NCBI RefSeq assembly: GCF_003711205.1
Contig: NZ_CP031013.1
Location: 3,638,501 to 3,702,500 of the forward strand
Source of the DNA: Polaromonas sp. SP1
GTDB lineage: Bacteria; Pseudomonadota; Gammaproteobacteria; Burkholderiales; Burkholderiaceae_C
Length of the DNA stretch: 64,000 bases
Reading direction: 5' to 3'
Part shown: in pieces, positions 53,370 to 64,000 of the stretch
How the letters are laid out: each line of letters begins with the position of its first letter
How positions within the stretch are numbered: the first letter of the stretch is position 1
Translations under genes and position numbers: made by a program
Notes under the pieces: model-generated
Seen by the model: only the letters and a program-made list of their open reading frames with translations
Database searches by the model: none
What the model was told of the DNA's origin: nothing

Positions 53370-54839
53370 TCAAACCTCAGGCGCCACAAACTCCGCGTAC
53401 TCATACAAGGCGCCCAGGATCTCTTCTCCGCGCTCGTCGGCTGTCTCCGACAACTCGTCGATGCGGGCGAACAGCGCATCCACATTGCGCGCCCCGCCCT
53501 CGCCCTCCAGCAGCCGAGCCACGCGGTGGGCTTCCCAGCGCTCGGCGTCTTCGGGCGACAGGGTCTCGGGGAAGTTGCGGGCGCGGTAGCGAAACAGCAT
53601 CTCCTCGAGCCGGTCGTCGTCAAAACCGGTGCGGCTGTGCGCCAGCTCGGCGGGCGACATAGCGCGCAGCTGGTTCAGGCGGCGCCGGTCGGCATTGCCG
53701 ACAAAGCCGCCGTAGAGGTCTTCGTCGACATCCGGCGCGGCCTCTTTGGGGCGCTGAAAGACCTCGGGCCAGATGGCGCTCATGTCGGGCAGCGCTGCGG
53801 CTTTTTCAGCGTTGCGCAGGGCGGCATCGATGTCGATACCCCATTGCGCGGCCTTTTCGGGCGTGAGTGTGGCGAGCTTGCGCACCACCATGGGCGACTT
53901 GTTGAGGTGCACCGACTTGATGGGCAGGCGCTGCACGCCCTCGGGCAGGTCGGCTGATTTGCTGAAGAGGCGCTGGCGCAGCGTGGCGACGTCCAGCAGC
54001 GGCAGCTCGCTGGGGTCTTGCGACAAATCCCAGGCGAGCAGCTCGTTCTTGTTGCTGGGGTGCGTGGCCAGCGGCCACATCACGCCCAGGCAACCGCGCT
54101 CGGGCGGGAACATGCCAGAGACATGCAAAAACGGCTGCGCCGTCTGCGGGCTGGTGGGCAGGCCCAGTTCGGTCGCGACGCGGTCCTTCTTGTGCAGGCT
54201 CAAGGCAAAGTCAAACAGCTTGGGCTGCGCGTTGCGGATCACCCGCGCCAGTGCAATCGTGGCGCGCACATCCGAGAGCGCGTCGTGCGCGGCTTCATGC
54301 ATCAGGCCATTGGCGCGCGCCAGGTCTTCGAGCTTGAAGCTGGGGCGGGTCACGCTGGCGTCGTTGGGGAAGCGCTCGTCGGGCTTGCGCGGCCAGCTGA
54401 TGCCTTCGGGCCGCAAGGCGTAGGCCATGCGCACCACGTCCAGCAAATCCCAGCGCCCGCAGTCGTTTTGCCATTCGCGCGCATACGGGTCGATCAGATT
54501 GCGCCAGAACAGGTGGCGCGTGACTTCATCGTCAAAGCGGATGGTGTTGTAGCCCACGCCTATGGTGCCGGGCTCGGCCAGCACGGCCTCGATGCGGCTG
54601 GCGAATTCATGCTCGGGCAGGCCGCGCTCCAGGCACAGCTGCGGCGTGATGCCGGTGAGCAGGCAGGACTCCGGGTCCGGCAGGTAGTCGTTGGCGGGCT
54701 TGCAGTAAATCATCACGGGCTCGCCGATTTCGTTGAGCTCTGCGTCGGTGCGTATGCCGGCAAACTGCGCGGGCCGGTCGCGCCGCGGGTTGATGCCGAA
54801 GGTCTCGTAGTCGTGCCAGAGGAAGGTGTGGGAGGCCAT
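53370..54839 (-). CDS. sbcB: Exodeoxyribonuclease I
   Basis: The protein has 489 residues, the ExoI length. It starts HTFLWHDYETFGINPRRDRPAQFAG, with the first acidic metal ligands in DYET (DEDD nuclease motif). Exo II is in VGYNTIRFDDEVTRHLFWRN near residue 95, and Exo III HDALSDVRATIALAR near residue 184. The SH3-like and C-terminal helical parts follow. It degrades single-stranded DNA 3' to 5' in mismatch repair and recombination. The ATG at 54839 is used; the open frame upstream runs into the cardiolipin synthase gene. Confidence 0.96.
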   Translation of the reverse strand: MASHTFLWHDYETFGINPRRDRPAQFAGIRTDAELNEIGEPVMIYCKPANDYLPDPESCLLTGITPQLCLERGLPEHEFASRIEAVLAEPGTIGVGYNTIRFDDEVTRHLFWRNLIDPYAREWQNDCGRWDLLDVVRMAYALRPEGISWPRKPDERFPNDASVTRPSFKLEDLARANGLMHEAAHDALSDVRATIALARVIRNAQPKLFDFALSLHKKDRVATELGLPTSPQTAQPFLHVSGMFPPERGCLGVMWPLATHPSNKNELLAWDLSQDPSELPLLDVATLRQRLFSKSADLPEGVQRLPIKSVHLNKSPMVVRKLATLTPEKAAQWGIDIDAALRNAEKAAALPDMSAIWPEVFQRPKEAAPDVDEDLYGGFVGNADRRRLNQLRAMSPAELAHSRTGFDDDRLEEMLFRYRARNFPETLSPEDAERWEAHRVARLLEGEGGARNVDALFARIDELSETADERGEEILGALYEYAEFVAPEV

Positions 54840-54856
54840 GGGGAGTTTCAGGGTCT

Positions 54857-56314
54857 TTAGAGCAAAGGGGAAAAGAGCCGCGCGGTCGAGTCGGCCAGGC
54901 GCATCAAAAAGCGCTGCGGCCTGTGGGCGCGCACTGCGGCGGCGCTGCGCAAATCGGTTTCGAACTGCGCGGCCAGCGGGCCGGCCAGCGCGGGGCCGTA
55001 GACCACCGCCATCACCTCGAAGTTCAGCCGGAAGCTGCGGTTGTCGAAATTGGCGGTGCCGGCCATGGCGCAGTTGTCGTCGACCACCAGCGTCTTGGAG
55101 TGCAGCATGCGGGCCTTGTACTCCCACACCTTGACGCCGGCGGCGATCAATTCGTCGTAGTAGGAGCGCGCGGCAGCGCTGACGATCAGGCTGTCGCTGC
55201 GGCGCGGCACCAGCAGGCGCACGTCAACACCGCGCAGCGCGGCGCTGGTAAGCGCCATCAGCGCGGGCTCGCCCGGCACAAAGTACGGCGTGGTGAGCCA
55301 GGCGCGCTCGGTCGAGGCATTGATGGCCGCGACATGCATGCGGTGGATGGGTTCCAGCGTGGTGTCGGGCCCGCTGGTGACGATTTGCACCGGGATGTCG
55401 CCGGCCCCAGCGCCGGGAAGGAGCTGCGGCAGCAGGTGCGGCAGCGCGCGGTTCTTGTCGCTTGGGTGATCGCCGGTGGTGTAGGCCCAGTCTTCCAGGA
55501 AGGTGGTCTGCAGCCAGCGCACAGCGCTGCCCTCGATACGCAGGTGGACGTCGTGGTAAGCGTCCTTCTGGGTGCGCATGTCTTCTTCATCGGTGATGTT
55601 GACACCGCCGGTAAACCCGATGGCGCCGTCGCACACCACAATCTTGCGGTGGGTGCGGTAGTTGGTCACCGGGCGCAGCCGGCGGCCTATGCGGGTGTCG
55701 TGGAAGAACGCGACCTCGGCGCCGGCGGCCTCCAGCGGCGCCAGGAACTTGCTGCCCAGGCGCTGCGAACCCAGGGCATCGACCAGCAGGCGCACGGTGA
55801 CGCCCTCCCCGGCTTTTTGCACCAGCAAGTCACGCAGCGCGGTGCCGATTTTGTCGGGCTCAAAGATGTAGTACTCAAGGTGAATGTGGTCGCGGGCATT
55901 GCGCACAGCCTCGAAGATGCTGTCGAAGGCCTGCGCGCCGCCCGACAGCAGCTGCACCGATGTCGCGCTGGACACCGGCAGGCCGCAGGCGGCGGTGCCC
56001 AGGGCGGCCATCTGCCGCAAAGATTCAGGTGCGCTTTGGGCAGCCTCGCGCAACAGGGCGAGGTCGTCGCCCGCGCGCTCACCGGCGCGGCTGCGCAGGC
56101 GTTTGAGGCGCTGCTTCTTCAGGCGCTGAGGGCCGAGGAAGTAATAAATGACAAAGCCCGCAAACGGCAGCAAGGCCAGCGACAGTATCCAGCTCATGGT
56201 GGATACGGGGGCGCGCTTTTGCATCACGATCCAGACCGACAGCACCGCAATGTAAAGACTCCAGGCCAGTGAGAGGCCGGTTTTCCATTCAGAGCTGAGT
56301 TCAGGAAGTGTCAA
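54857..56314 (-). CDS. cls: Cardiolipin synthase
   Basis: The protein has 485 residues. Two membrane helices at residues 12-35 and 39-60 precede two phospholipase D domains. HKD motif 1 is HRKIVVCDGAIGFTGGVN near residue 223, motif 2 HSKTLVVDDNCAMAGTANFDNRSF near residue 404. The enzyme joins two phosphatidylglycerols to cardiolipin in the inner membrane. It is 17 bases upstream of sbcB and separated from clpA by a terminator, so it probably has its own promoter in the 50 bases before its start. Confidence 0.93.
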   Translation of the reverse strand: MTLPELSSEWKTGLSLAWSLYIAVLSVWIVMQKRAPVSTMSWILSLALLPFAGFVIYYFLGPQRLKKQRLKRLRSRAGERAGDDLALLREAAQSAPESLRQMAALGTAACGLPVSSATSVQLLSGGAQAFDSIFEAVRNARDHIHLEYYIFEPDKIGTALRDLLVQKAGEGVTVRLLVDALGSQRLGSKFLAPLEAAGAEVAFFHDTRIGRRLRPVTNYRTHRKIVVCDGAIGFTGGVNITDEEDMRTQKDAYHDVHLRIEGSAVRWLQTTFLEDWAYTTGDHPSDKNRALPHLLPQLLPGAGAGDIPVQIVTSGPDTTLEPIHRMHVAAINASTERAWLTTPYFVPGEPALMALTSAALRGVDVRLLVPRRSDSLIVSAAARSYYDELIAAGVKVWEYKARMLHSKTLVVDDNCAMAGTANFDNRSFRLNFEVMAVVYGPALAGPLAAQFETDLRSAAAVRAHRPQRFLMRLADSTARLFSPLL

Positions 56315-56354
56315 GGCAGGGGCTGGGAGGGATAGACGGCGCTGGCAGACATGA

Positions 56355-56387
56355 AAAAGGCCGATAGCGTGATGCTACCGGCCTTTT
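56355..56387 (-). terminator. Terminator downstream of clpA
   Basis: AAAAGGCCG-A-TAGC and GCTA-C-CGGCCTTTT form a 13-bp stem with one mismatch and a 5-base loop, with T runs on both strands. It ends the clpA transcript and may work in either direction. Confidence 0.85.
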
Positions 56388-56438
56388 GAGGGTGCGCTGG
56401 AAAATCCGCGCTTCTGGGCTTCTGGTCCCAGCCTTGCC

Positions 56439-58775
<2,337 letters not shown>

Positions 58776-58844
58776 TGATCTTCCTTTCGGCTTGCTTGGG
58801 TTAACTTAACTGACTTATAGCTCGAATATTGGCCGGATTTCCGA

Positions 58845-59231
58845 TTATTCAATGGGCTCGCTCACACACTGGAGCGGATGGCCGTTCTTGCGGGCAGCTT
58901 CGGTGACCTGGTCGACCTTGGTCGCCGCCACGTCCTTGGAAAAGACCCCGCAAACACCTTTACCGTCCAGGTGGATCTTCAGCATGATCTGCGTGGCGGT
59001 TTCCCGGTCTTTGTTGAAAAACTCCTGGATGACCACCACCACAAACTCCATGGGGGTGTAATCGTCGTTGAGCAGAACCACCTGGTACATCTGCGGTGGT
59101 TTGGTCTTTTGCGGCCGGCGCTCCAGCACCACCGACTCCCCTCCGTTGCCGTTATCCGGCCTGACGGCTGGAGGCGCGGGCTGCGCCGGGATGTTGGGGG
59201 ACTTGGGAGACTTGGTTGCCATGGAATTCAT
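58845..59231 (-). CDS. clpS: ClpS, adaptor of the ClpAP protease
   Basis: The protein has 128 residues. The diagnostic segment is [25 protein letters not shown] near residue 55, with the Asn-Asp pair that reads N-terminal bulky residues, then [31 protein letters not shown]. ClpS delivers N-degron substrates to ClpA and blocks SsrA substrates. ATG 59231 has GGTGG 5 bases upstream; ATG 59222 is an alternative. It is 69 bases from clpA. Confidence 0.95.
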   Translation of the reverse strand: MNSMATKSPKSPNIPAQPAPPAVRPDNGNGGESVVLERRPQKTKPPQMYQVVLLNDDYTPMEFVVVVIQEFFNKDRETATQIMLKIHLDGKGVCGVFSKDVAATKVDQVTEAARKNGHPLQCVSEPIE

Positions 59232-59325
59232 TCTAGCCACCGATATAGTCCAGTGCGCCTGATAGGGAAATTGGTGGCGGGAACGCGACATTCAAGCGTG
59301 ATTTTTTGCCTTTTTTCCGCCCAAG

Positions 59326-59357
59326 AAAAAACCGCCTCGGGATTGCTCCCGGGCGGC
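59326..59357 (-). terminator. Terminator downstream of icd
   Basis: On the minus strand GCCGCC-GGGA and TCCC-GGCGG pair around a GCAA loop, followed by a run of six T. It lies 34 bases past the icd stop. Confidence 0.8.
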
Positions 59358-59391
59358 TTCAAAATAGAGGGCTCAGCCCGCCATCGGCACT

Positions 59392-60645
59392 TTACATGTG
59401 GTCGATCATGACCTGGCCGAAGCCGGAGCAGCTCACCTGCGTCGCGCCTTCCATGAGGCGGGCGAAGTCATAAGTGACCTTCTTGGAGTCGATGGATTTC
59501 TCCATCGAGCTGATGATCAGATCGGCCGCTTCGGTCCAGCCCATGTGCCGCAGCATCATTTCGGCAGAGAGGATCTCGGAACCGGGGTTGACGTAGTCCT
59601 TGCCGGCGTACTTGGGTGCCGTGCCGTGGGTGGCTTCAAACATCGCGACGGTGTCGCTCAGGTTGGCGCCGGGGGCGATGCCGATACCGCCAACCTGGGC
59701 TGCCAGCGCATCGGACACGTAGTCGCCGTTCAGGTTCAGGGTGGCGATCACGCTGTATTCAGCGGGACGCAGCAAAATCTGCTGCAGGAAGGCGTCGGCA
59801 ATGCTGTCCTTGACCGTGATTTCCTTGCCGGTCTTGGGGTTCTTGAACTTCATCCATGGGCCGCCGTCGATTTCCACCGCGCCGAATTCCTTCTTTGCCA
59901 AAGCGTAAGCCCAGTCACGGAAGCCGCCTTCGGTGAACTTCATGATGTTGCCCTTGTGCACGATGGTCACGCTGGGCTTGTCATTGTCGATGGCGTACTG
60001 GATCGCCTTGCGGACCAGGCGCTCGGTGCCTTCGCTGGAAACCGGTTTGATGCCGATGCCCGAGGTGTTCGGGAAGCGGATTTTCTTGACGCCCATCTCG
60101 TCCTGCAGGAACTTGATGAGTTTTTTGGCCTTGTCGCTGCCGGACTCGAACTCGATGCCGGCGTAGATGTCTTCCGAGTTTTCACGGAAGATGACCATGT
60201 TTGTCTTGTGCGGCTCCTTGACCGGGGAAGGAACGCCCTTGAAGTACTGGATGGGGCGCAGGCAGACGTAAAGGTCGAGTTCCTGGCGCAGCGCGACGTT
60301 CAGGCTGCGGATACCGCCGCCCACAGGCGTCGTCAGAGGGCCCTTGATGGAGACAACATAGTCGCGCACGGCATGCAGGGTTTCTTCGGGGAGCCACACG
60401 TCAGGGCCATACACCTTGGTGGACTTTTCTCCGGCGAACACTTCCATCCAGTGGATCTTCTTCTTGCCGCCGTAGGCTTTGGCAACAGCAGCATCAACCA
60501 CTTTCAACATGACCGGCGTGATGTCGGCGCCAGTGCCGTCGCCTTCAATGAATGGAATGACGGGTTCGTCAGGCACGTTCAGGGAGTTGTCGGCGTTGAC
60601 AGTGATTTTTTTGCCTTGGGAAGGCACTTTGATGTGCTGGTACAT
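59392..60645 (-). CDS. icd: Isocitrate dehydrogenase, NADP-dependent
   Basis: The protein has 417 residues from ATG 60645, with GGAGACC before it. [19 protein letters not shown] near residue 30, the active-site Ser region [22 protein letters not shown] near 112, [16 protein letters not shown] near 153, [17 protein letters not shown] near 232 and [27 protein letters not shown] near 305 are all conserved. It makes 2-oxoglutarate in the citric acid cycle. A -10-like TAGAAT at 60717-60722 (minus) is a possible promoter element. The frame extends upstream but the leader residues are not family-like. Confidence 0.97.
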   Translation of the reverse strand: MYQHIKVPSQGKKITVNADNSLNVPDEPVIPFIEGDGTGADITPVMLKVVDAAVAKAYGGKKKIHWMEVFAGEKSTKVYGPDVWLPEETLHAVRDYVVSIKGPLTTPVGGGIRSLNVALRQELDLYVCLRPIQYFKGVPSPVKEPHKTNMVIFRENSEDIYAGIEFESGSDKAKKLIKFLQDEMGVKKIRFPNTSGIGIKPVSSEGTERLVRKAIQYAIDNDKPSVTIVHKGNIMKFTEGGFRDWAYALAKKEFGAVEIDGGPWMKFKNPKTGKEITVKDSIADAFLQQILLRPAEYSVIATLNLNGDYVSDALAAQVGGIGIAPGANLSDTVAMFEATHGTAPKYAGKDYVNPGSEILSAEMMLRHMGWTEAADLIISSMEKSIDSKKVTYDFARLMEGATQVSCSGFGQVMIDHM

Positions 60646-60716
60646 GTAGGAAGGTCTCCGGTGAGCGCTGTGGCGTGGGTGCATCGCCGCGCAGCAGTTT
60701 AGGTAAAAACCCCTAA

Positions 60717-60722
60717 ATTCTA
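60717..60722 (-). promoter_or_regulatory. Possible -10 element of icd
   Basis: TAGAAT on the minus strand lies 72 bases before the icd start. A weak TTTTGC 16 bases upstream may be the -35. Other sites remain possible. Confidence 0.3.
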
Positions 60723-60849
60723 GCCGTAAAACCATTGGGCAAAAGAATTTGAGGGCATCTGTCAACGGCTTGTGAACGGGCTCCGTTACGGAAGGGCCTC
60801 CGAGAAGTTCGGGGTATTTTTTCCAATAACGTTATCAAGGAAACTCCAA

Positions 60850-61245
60850 ATGAACAAAATCCTCGCTGCTTTGATCGCTGGCCTCTTCGCTGTTGGTGCA
60901 TACGCACAAGCTCCTGCCGCCAAGCCTGCTTCCGCTCCTGCCGCTGCAGCTGCACCAGCCCCGGCTGCCGCCCCTGCCGCCACCCCCGCTGCCAAGCCAG
61001 CCAAAATGACCAAGGAAGAAAAAGCTGCCGCTGCTGCAGCTGCAAAAAAGGCAAAGGCTGAAGCCGCTGCCGCCAAGAAAGAAAAAGCCGCTGCTGAAAA
61101 GAAAGCAAAAGCTGAAGCTGCTGCCGCCAAGAAGGCCGAAGCCGCTGCTGCAAAAAAAGCGAAGGCTGAAGCCGCTGCCGCCAAGAAAGCTGAAGCCGCA
61201 GCCGCAAAAAAGGCAAAAGCTGAAGCCGCTACCGCCAAGAAGTAA
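60850..61245 (+). CDS. Secreted Ala/Lys-rich coiled-coil repeat protein
   Basis: The protein has 131 residues from ATG 60850 with AAGGA upstream. A signal peptide (ILAALIAGLFAVGAYAQ) ends near residue 20, then an Ala/Pro linker, then from residue 66 an 18-residue repeat of KKAKAEAAAAKK type, about 3.7 copies. Such repeats form long charged helices. The family is unknown; it resembles periplasmic Ala/Lys-rich or histone-H1-like stretches. It is followed by a strong terminator, so it is a single-gene transcript and may be well expressed. Confidence 0.7.
   Translation: MNKILAALIAGLFAVGAYAQAPAAKPASAPAAAAAPAPAAAPAATPAAKPAKMTKEEKAAAAAAAKKAKAEAAAAKKEKAAAEKKAKAEAAAAKKAEAAAAKKAKAEAAAAKKAEAAAAKKAKAEAATAKK
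61045..61242 (+). repeat. 54-bp tandem repeat coding for the Ala/Lys helix
   Basis: The DNA codes for an 18-residue unit repeated about 3.7 times with small changes (KEK versus KAE). It begins at residue 66 of the secreted protein. Unequal crossing-over could change the copy number. Confidence 0.75.
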
Positions 61246-61264
61246 ATTCCCGGTGACTTCGGTC

Positions 61265-61293
61265 AAAATGCCCGCCCCGTGCGGGCATTTTTT
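61265..61293 (+). terminator. Terminator after the Ala/Lys-rich protein
   Basis: AAAATGCCCGC and GCGGGCATTTT form a perfect stem around CCCGT, with six T at its end. A strong intrinsic terminator. Confidence 0.93.
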
Positions 61294-61325
61294 ATGCGCG
61301 TCGTTTATGCTGGCAGATCAACTTC

Positions 61326-61835
61326 ATGCGTGGTGACACTATGTTTTCAAAATCCGGTGCAGTGTCTTTCGGCAAAGCACTTCAAGGCTTTGCCTCTGCC
61401 ATGGCCCTGGCAGCCCTCTTCTCCCCGATAAATGCTTTTGCGCAGGAGAGCCCGCAGATGAACCTGCAGCGCGTCAAGCTGACGGCGGGCATGCACCTGA
61501 TAGATGCACAGGTTGCGTTCACACCCGAGCAGCGGCAAATCGGCCTGATGTTCCGCAAGGAAATGCCCCAGCAGGAGGGGATGATCTTCGTGTTCGAGCA
61601 GCCTTCCCAGCAATGCTTCTGGATGAAAAACACCCTGCTGCCCTTGACGGCGGCTTTCGTCGCAGATGACGGCACTATCGTGAACCTGGCCGACATGAAA
61701 CCGCAAACCACAGACCCCCACTGCTCGGCCCAGCCGGTGCGCTATGTCCTGGAAATGAACAAGGGCTGGTTCGCCAAAAAGGGCATCAAAGCCGGCAGCA
61801 AGCTCGGTGGCCCCCCTTTTGAAGCGAAACGCTGA
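61326..61835 (+). CDS. DUF192 family secreted protein
   Basis: The protein has 169 residues; an ATG five codons in (61341) may be the true start. A signal peptide (FASAMALAALFSPINAFAQ) ends near residue 40. The DUF192 domain is clear: DAQVAFTPEQRQIGLMFRKEMPQQEGMIFVFEQPSQQCFWMKNTLLPLTAAFVADDGTIVNLADM. Its role is unknown; some family members sit near DNA-uptake or envelope genes. It lies between the coiled-coil gene and sodB, ended by a bidirectional terminator. Confidence 0.9.
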   Translation: MRGDTMFSKSGAVSFGKALQGFASAMALAALFSPINAFAQESPQMNLQRVKLTAGMHLIDAQVAFTPEQRQIGLMFRKEMPQQEGMIFVFEQPSQQCFWMKNTLLPLTAAFVADDGTIVNLADMKPQTTDPHCSAQPVRYVLEMNKGWFAKKGIKAGSKLGGPPFEAKR

Positions 61836-61858
61836 CCCCGACAACCCATCAACACCAT

Positions 61859-61888
61859 AAAAAAAAGCTGACTCAAGTCGGCTTTTTT
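61859..61888. terminator. Bidirectional terminator between DUF192 gene and sodB
   Basis: AAAAAAGC-TGAC and GTCG-GCTTTTTT pair around a 4-base loop, with A and T runs on the two sides. It should stop both convergent genes. Confidence 0.9.
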
Positions 61889-61908
61889 ATCGGCACCGGA
61901 CGTGTCGA

Positions 61909-62490
61909 TCAGGCGAAATTGGCTTCCGCGAAACTCCAGTTGACCAGGTTGGACAGGAAGGTCTCAACGAATTTCGGGCGCAAGTTGCGGTAGTCAATGT
62001 AATAGGCATGCTCCCAGACGTCGACCGTCAGCAAGGCTTTGTCGGCCGTCGTGAGCGGTGTACCGGCGGGACCGGTATTCACGATGTCGACAGTGCCGTC
62101 CGCCTTCTTGACCAGCCAGGTCCAGCCGGAACCAAAGTTGCCCACAGCGGATTTGACGAATGCCTCTTTGAAAGCGGCGTAGGAGCCGAATTTGGCGTTG
62201 ATGGCCGCTGCCAGCGCGCCGCCGGGCTCACCGCCACCGGCCGGCTTCATGCAGTTCCAGAAAAAGGTGTGGTTCCAGATCTGCGCTGCGTTGTTGTAGA
62301 CGCCGCCGCTGGACTTCTTGACGATCTCTTCGAGCGTCATGGACTCGAACTCGGTGCCTTTTTGCAGGTTGTTGAGGTTCACCACATAAGCGTTGTGATG
62401 CTTGCCGTGATGGTATTCAAAGGCTTCCTGGCTGTAGTGCGGCGCCAGTGCGTCGATGGGGTAAGGGAGCGGGGGGAGCTTGTGTTCCAT
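61909..62490 (-). CDS. sodB: Superoxide dismutase, Fe type
   Basis: The protein has 193 residues. Metal ligands are His27 in FEYHHGKHH, His in [10 protein letters not shown] near residue 73, and Asp and His in [13 protein letters not shown] near residue 158. [13 protein letters not shown] and GSGWTWLV with FNxxN-type context favour iron over manganese. It converts superoxide to peroxide in the cytoplasm. GAGGA precedes the ATG. It is convergent with the DUF192 gene, and xseA lies upstream on the same strand with 60 bases between. Confidence 0.96.
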   Translation of the reverse strand: MEHKLPPLPYPIDALAPHYSQEAFEYHHGKHHNAYVVNLNNLQKGTEFESMTLEEIVKKSSGGVYNNAAQIWNHTFFWNCMKPAGGGEPGGALAAAINAKFGSYAAFKEAFVKSAVGNFGSGWTWLVKKADGTVDIVNTGPAGTPLTTADKALLTVDVWEHAYYIDYRNLRPKFVETFLSNLVNWSFAEANFA

Positions 62491-62518
62491 GATTTTCCTC
62501 GTGGTGATGAATGAACTC

Positions 62519-62547
62519 TTTTAAAACCTTGTCCGAACCATTGTAAA
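62519..62547 (-). promoter_or_regulatory. Possible sodB promoter
   Basis: On the minus strand TTTACA and TTAAAA are separated by 17 bases, 29 to 57 bases before the sodB start. The fit to sigma-70 is fair. It lies in the short gap after xseA. Confidence 0.4.
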
Positions 62548-62549
62548 AA

Positions 62550-63869
62550 CTAAATCAGCCGGCGCGCAGAAACGGTTAAATCGACCTCGCCGCCGGCAAG
62601 GGTAGCGCGCACGGGCTGGCCCACATGCGTCTTTTCGGGACTGGTGATGGGCTGGCCCTGCAAGTCAGCAAGCCAGGCATAGCCGCGCTTCAGCACCAGC
62701 TTCGGGTCCAGCAACTCAAGCCGCAGCTGCGCGCGCTCAACTCGCTGGCGGCCATGCTGCAAACTGCTTTGTACCTGGCGGGGGAAATCTGCGCTCAAGG
62801 CATGAAGCCTCTGGCGCTCTTGCAGCACGGATGCGCGCACGGCGTGGTTCAGATTTTGGCCGAGCCCGGCCAGGCGGGCATGTTGCCGTGTCACAAGGTG
62901 CGAAGGCCTGCTGACGCGCGATGCAGCCCAGTCCAGGCGCTGGTTGTGAGATTGCATCTGCCGGTCAACGCCGTTTTGCAGGCGAGAGAAGGCCAGGCCC
63001 AGCGCCCCCAGCCACACACTTTGCGGCTGCGCGCACAGTTCTGCGGCGGCAGTCGGTGTGGGCGCGCGCAAGTCGGCGCAAAAGTCGGCAATGGTGAAGT
63101 CCGTCTCATGGCCCACGCCGCTGATCACCGGCATGGGCGCTTCAACAATGGTGCGCGCGAGCTGCTCGTCATTAAAGGCCCACAGGTCTTCTATCGCACC
63201 GCCACCGCGTACCAGCAGCAGCACGTCCACTTTGTCCTGCTGCCGCCTCTGGAAGGCCTTGAGCAACGCGCCCCGCAATTCCCCCGCGGCCTGGCCGCCC
63301 TGCACGCTGGCGGGGTAAATCACCACCGGGATATGCGGCACCCGGCGCTGGAGCGCGCTCACCACGTCATGCAAGGCAGCCGCGCCCAGCGAGGTGACGA
63401 CGCCGATGGCGCGCGGCAACAAAGGTAGAGGCCGCTTCCGGCCGGGCTCGAAAAGGCCCTCGGCCTCCAGCCTGGTTTTGAGTTGCAGGAATTGTTCAAA
63501 CAGATTGCCCTGGCCCGCCTGCCGCATGGACTCCACGACCAGTTGCAGCTCGCCGCGCGGCTCATAAACGCCCAGGCGCCCCCGCAACTCAACCAGTTGG
63601 CCATCGCGGGGCGAGAAGTCCAGCAGCCCGGCTGCGCGGCGAAACATGGCGCAGCGAACCTGCCCTTGCTCGTCCTTGAGGGAAAAATAGCAATGCCCAC
63701 TGGCGGCGCGCGAAAAACCGCTGATCTCGCCCTGCACCGCCACCGGGTTGAAGCGCGCTTCCAGGCTATCGGCAATCGCACGCAACAAAGAGCCCACGGG
63801 CCAGATACGAGCACCCACTTCACGAGGGGCTATAAAAGGTTTTTCAGGGTGCGGGCCCGCTTCAAACAT
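62550..63869 (-). CDS. xseA: Exodeoxyribonuclease VII large subunit
   Basis: The protein has 439 residues from ATG 63869 with AAGGG 8 bases upstream. The N-terminal OB fold has FNPVAVQGEISGFSRAASGHCYFSLKDEQGQVRCAMFR near residue 40, and the catalytic part has LPRAIGVVTSLGAAALHDVV near 140, LLVRGGGAIEDLWAFNDEQLARTI near 210 and VGHETDFTIADFCADLRAPTPTAAAEL near 245. It degrades single-stranded DNA with the small subunit XseB, which is not in the window. The last 130 bases after it hold no gene. Confidence 0.95.
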   Translation of the reverse strand: MFEAGPHPEKPFIAPREVGARIWPVGSLLRAIADSLEARFNPVAVQGEISGFSRAASGHCYFSLKDEQGQVRCAMFRRAAGLLDFSPRDGQLVELRGRLGVYEPRGELQLVVESMRQAGQGNLFEQFLQLKTRLEAEGLFEPGRKRPLPLLPRAIGVVTSLGAAALHDVVSALQRRVPHIPVVIYPASVQGGQAAGELRGALLKAFQRRQQDKVDVLLLVRGGGAIEDLWAFNDEQLARTIVEAPMPVISGVGHETDFTIADFCADLRAPTPTAAAELCAQPQSVWLGALGLAFSRLQNGVDRQMQSHNQRLDWAASRVSRPSHLVTRQHARLAGLGQNLNHAVRASVLQERQRLHALSADFPRQVQSSLQHGRQRVERAQLRLELLDPKLVLKRGYAWLADLQGQPITSPEKTHVGQPVRATLAGGEVDLTVSARRLI

Positions 63870-64000
63870 GGCTAAAACCCTTGATTTCGCAGGGGTAGTA
63901 CTCCACAGAGCGCCGCGCAATATGGGCAAACTCGCCACTTTCCTGCGGACGGTGCGATAACTTCGTGTAACTCATTGATTTTGAATAACTTAATTCTGCT

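Noticed and set aside
60760..60765. TTGACA on the minus strand as the -35 box of icd
   Set aside because: No -10 box lies at 16-18 bases from it; the TAGAAT element further down has better spacing with a weaker -35.
63870..64000. Possible small gene on the plus strand at the right edge
   Set aside because: The frame is antisense to the xseA start and has no ribosome site or family match.

Overview
The window is a high-GC, gene-dense stretch of a betaproteobacterial chromosome, most likely a Comamonadaceae member close to Polaromonas or Rhodoferax. The reasons are the overall protein character, housekeeping blocks such as maf-rng and clpS-clpA, the URC-type uracil genes, and a 47-bp dispersed repeat that occurs seven times. 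Genus is inferred from general character, not from a database match. No rRNA, tRNA, CRISPR array, intact insertion sequence or prophage was seen.

Layout. Positions 1-9.1 kb form an envelope block. Two LPS-core type glycosyltransferases read leftward into tolB and the start of pal. An O-antigen ligase, msbA and another glycosyltransferase-like gene read rightward. A GT4 glycosyltransferase and a polysaccharide deacetylase end a long leftward run. That run (16.9 to 7.2 kb: yebC, purD, acyltransferase, hemF, nadD, rsfS, rlmH, maf, rng, deacetylase, GT4) is largely stitched together by 4-base stop/start overlaps.

From 18.6 to 29.2 kb lies the most coherent accessory system. It holds a URC1-type GTP-cyclohydrolase-II-like protein, URC4 and uracil phosphoribosyltransferase. 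These are followed by a BMP-family nucleoside ABC transporter (binding protein, dual ATPase, two permeases), a lipoprotein nucleosidase and a cytosine-deaminase-like amidohydrolase. Together they suggest uptake of nucleosides or bases, release and deamination of bases, conversion of uracil to UMP, and ring opening by the URC route.

29-36 kb holds alpha/beta hydrolases, small proteins of unknown function, an L,D-transpeptidase coupled to an M23 peptidase, and a three-PAS hybrid histidine kinase coupled to an EVE-domain gene. 36.5-43.5 kb is looser, with a probable cupin gene remnant, a strong inverted repeat, a TctC/Bug binding protein, a Crp-type regulator, a ketopantoate reductase, a LysR regulator and a divergent F420-reductase-like protein. 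43.6-53.3 kb holds an EnvZ/OmpR-type pair, secreted small proteins, a PHB-depolymerase-family esterase with a PhaR-like palindrome upstream, trhO, a GST, a thioesterase, and an Lrp regulator divergent from a saccharopine-dehydrogenase-like gene. 53.4-64 kb is mostly housekeeping: sbcB, cardiolipin synthase, clpA, clpS, icd, an Ala/Lys-repeat secreted protein, a DUF192 protein, sodB and xseA.

Two dispersed repeat families are visible. One is the 47-bp element, whose seventh copy appears to be embedded in frame in nadD. The other is an element of about 84 bp with two copies.
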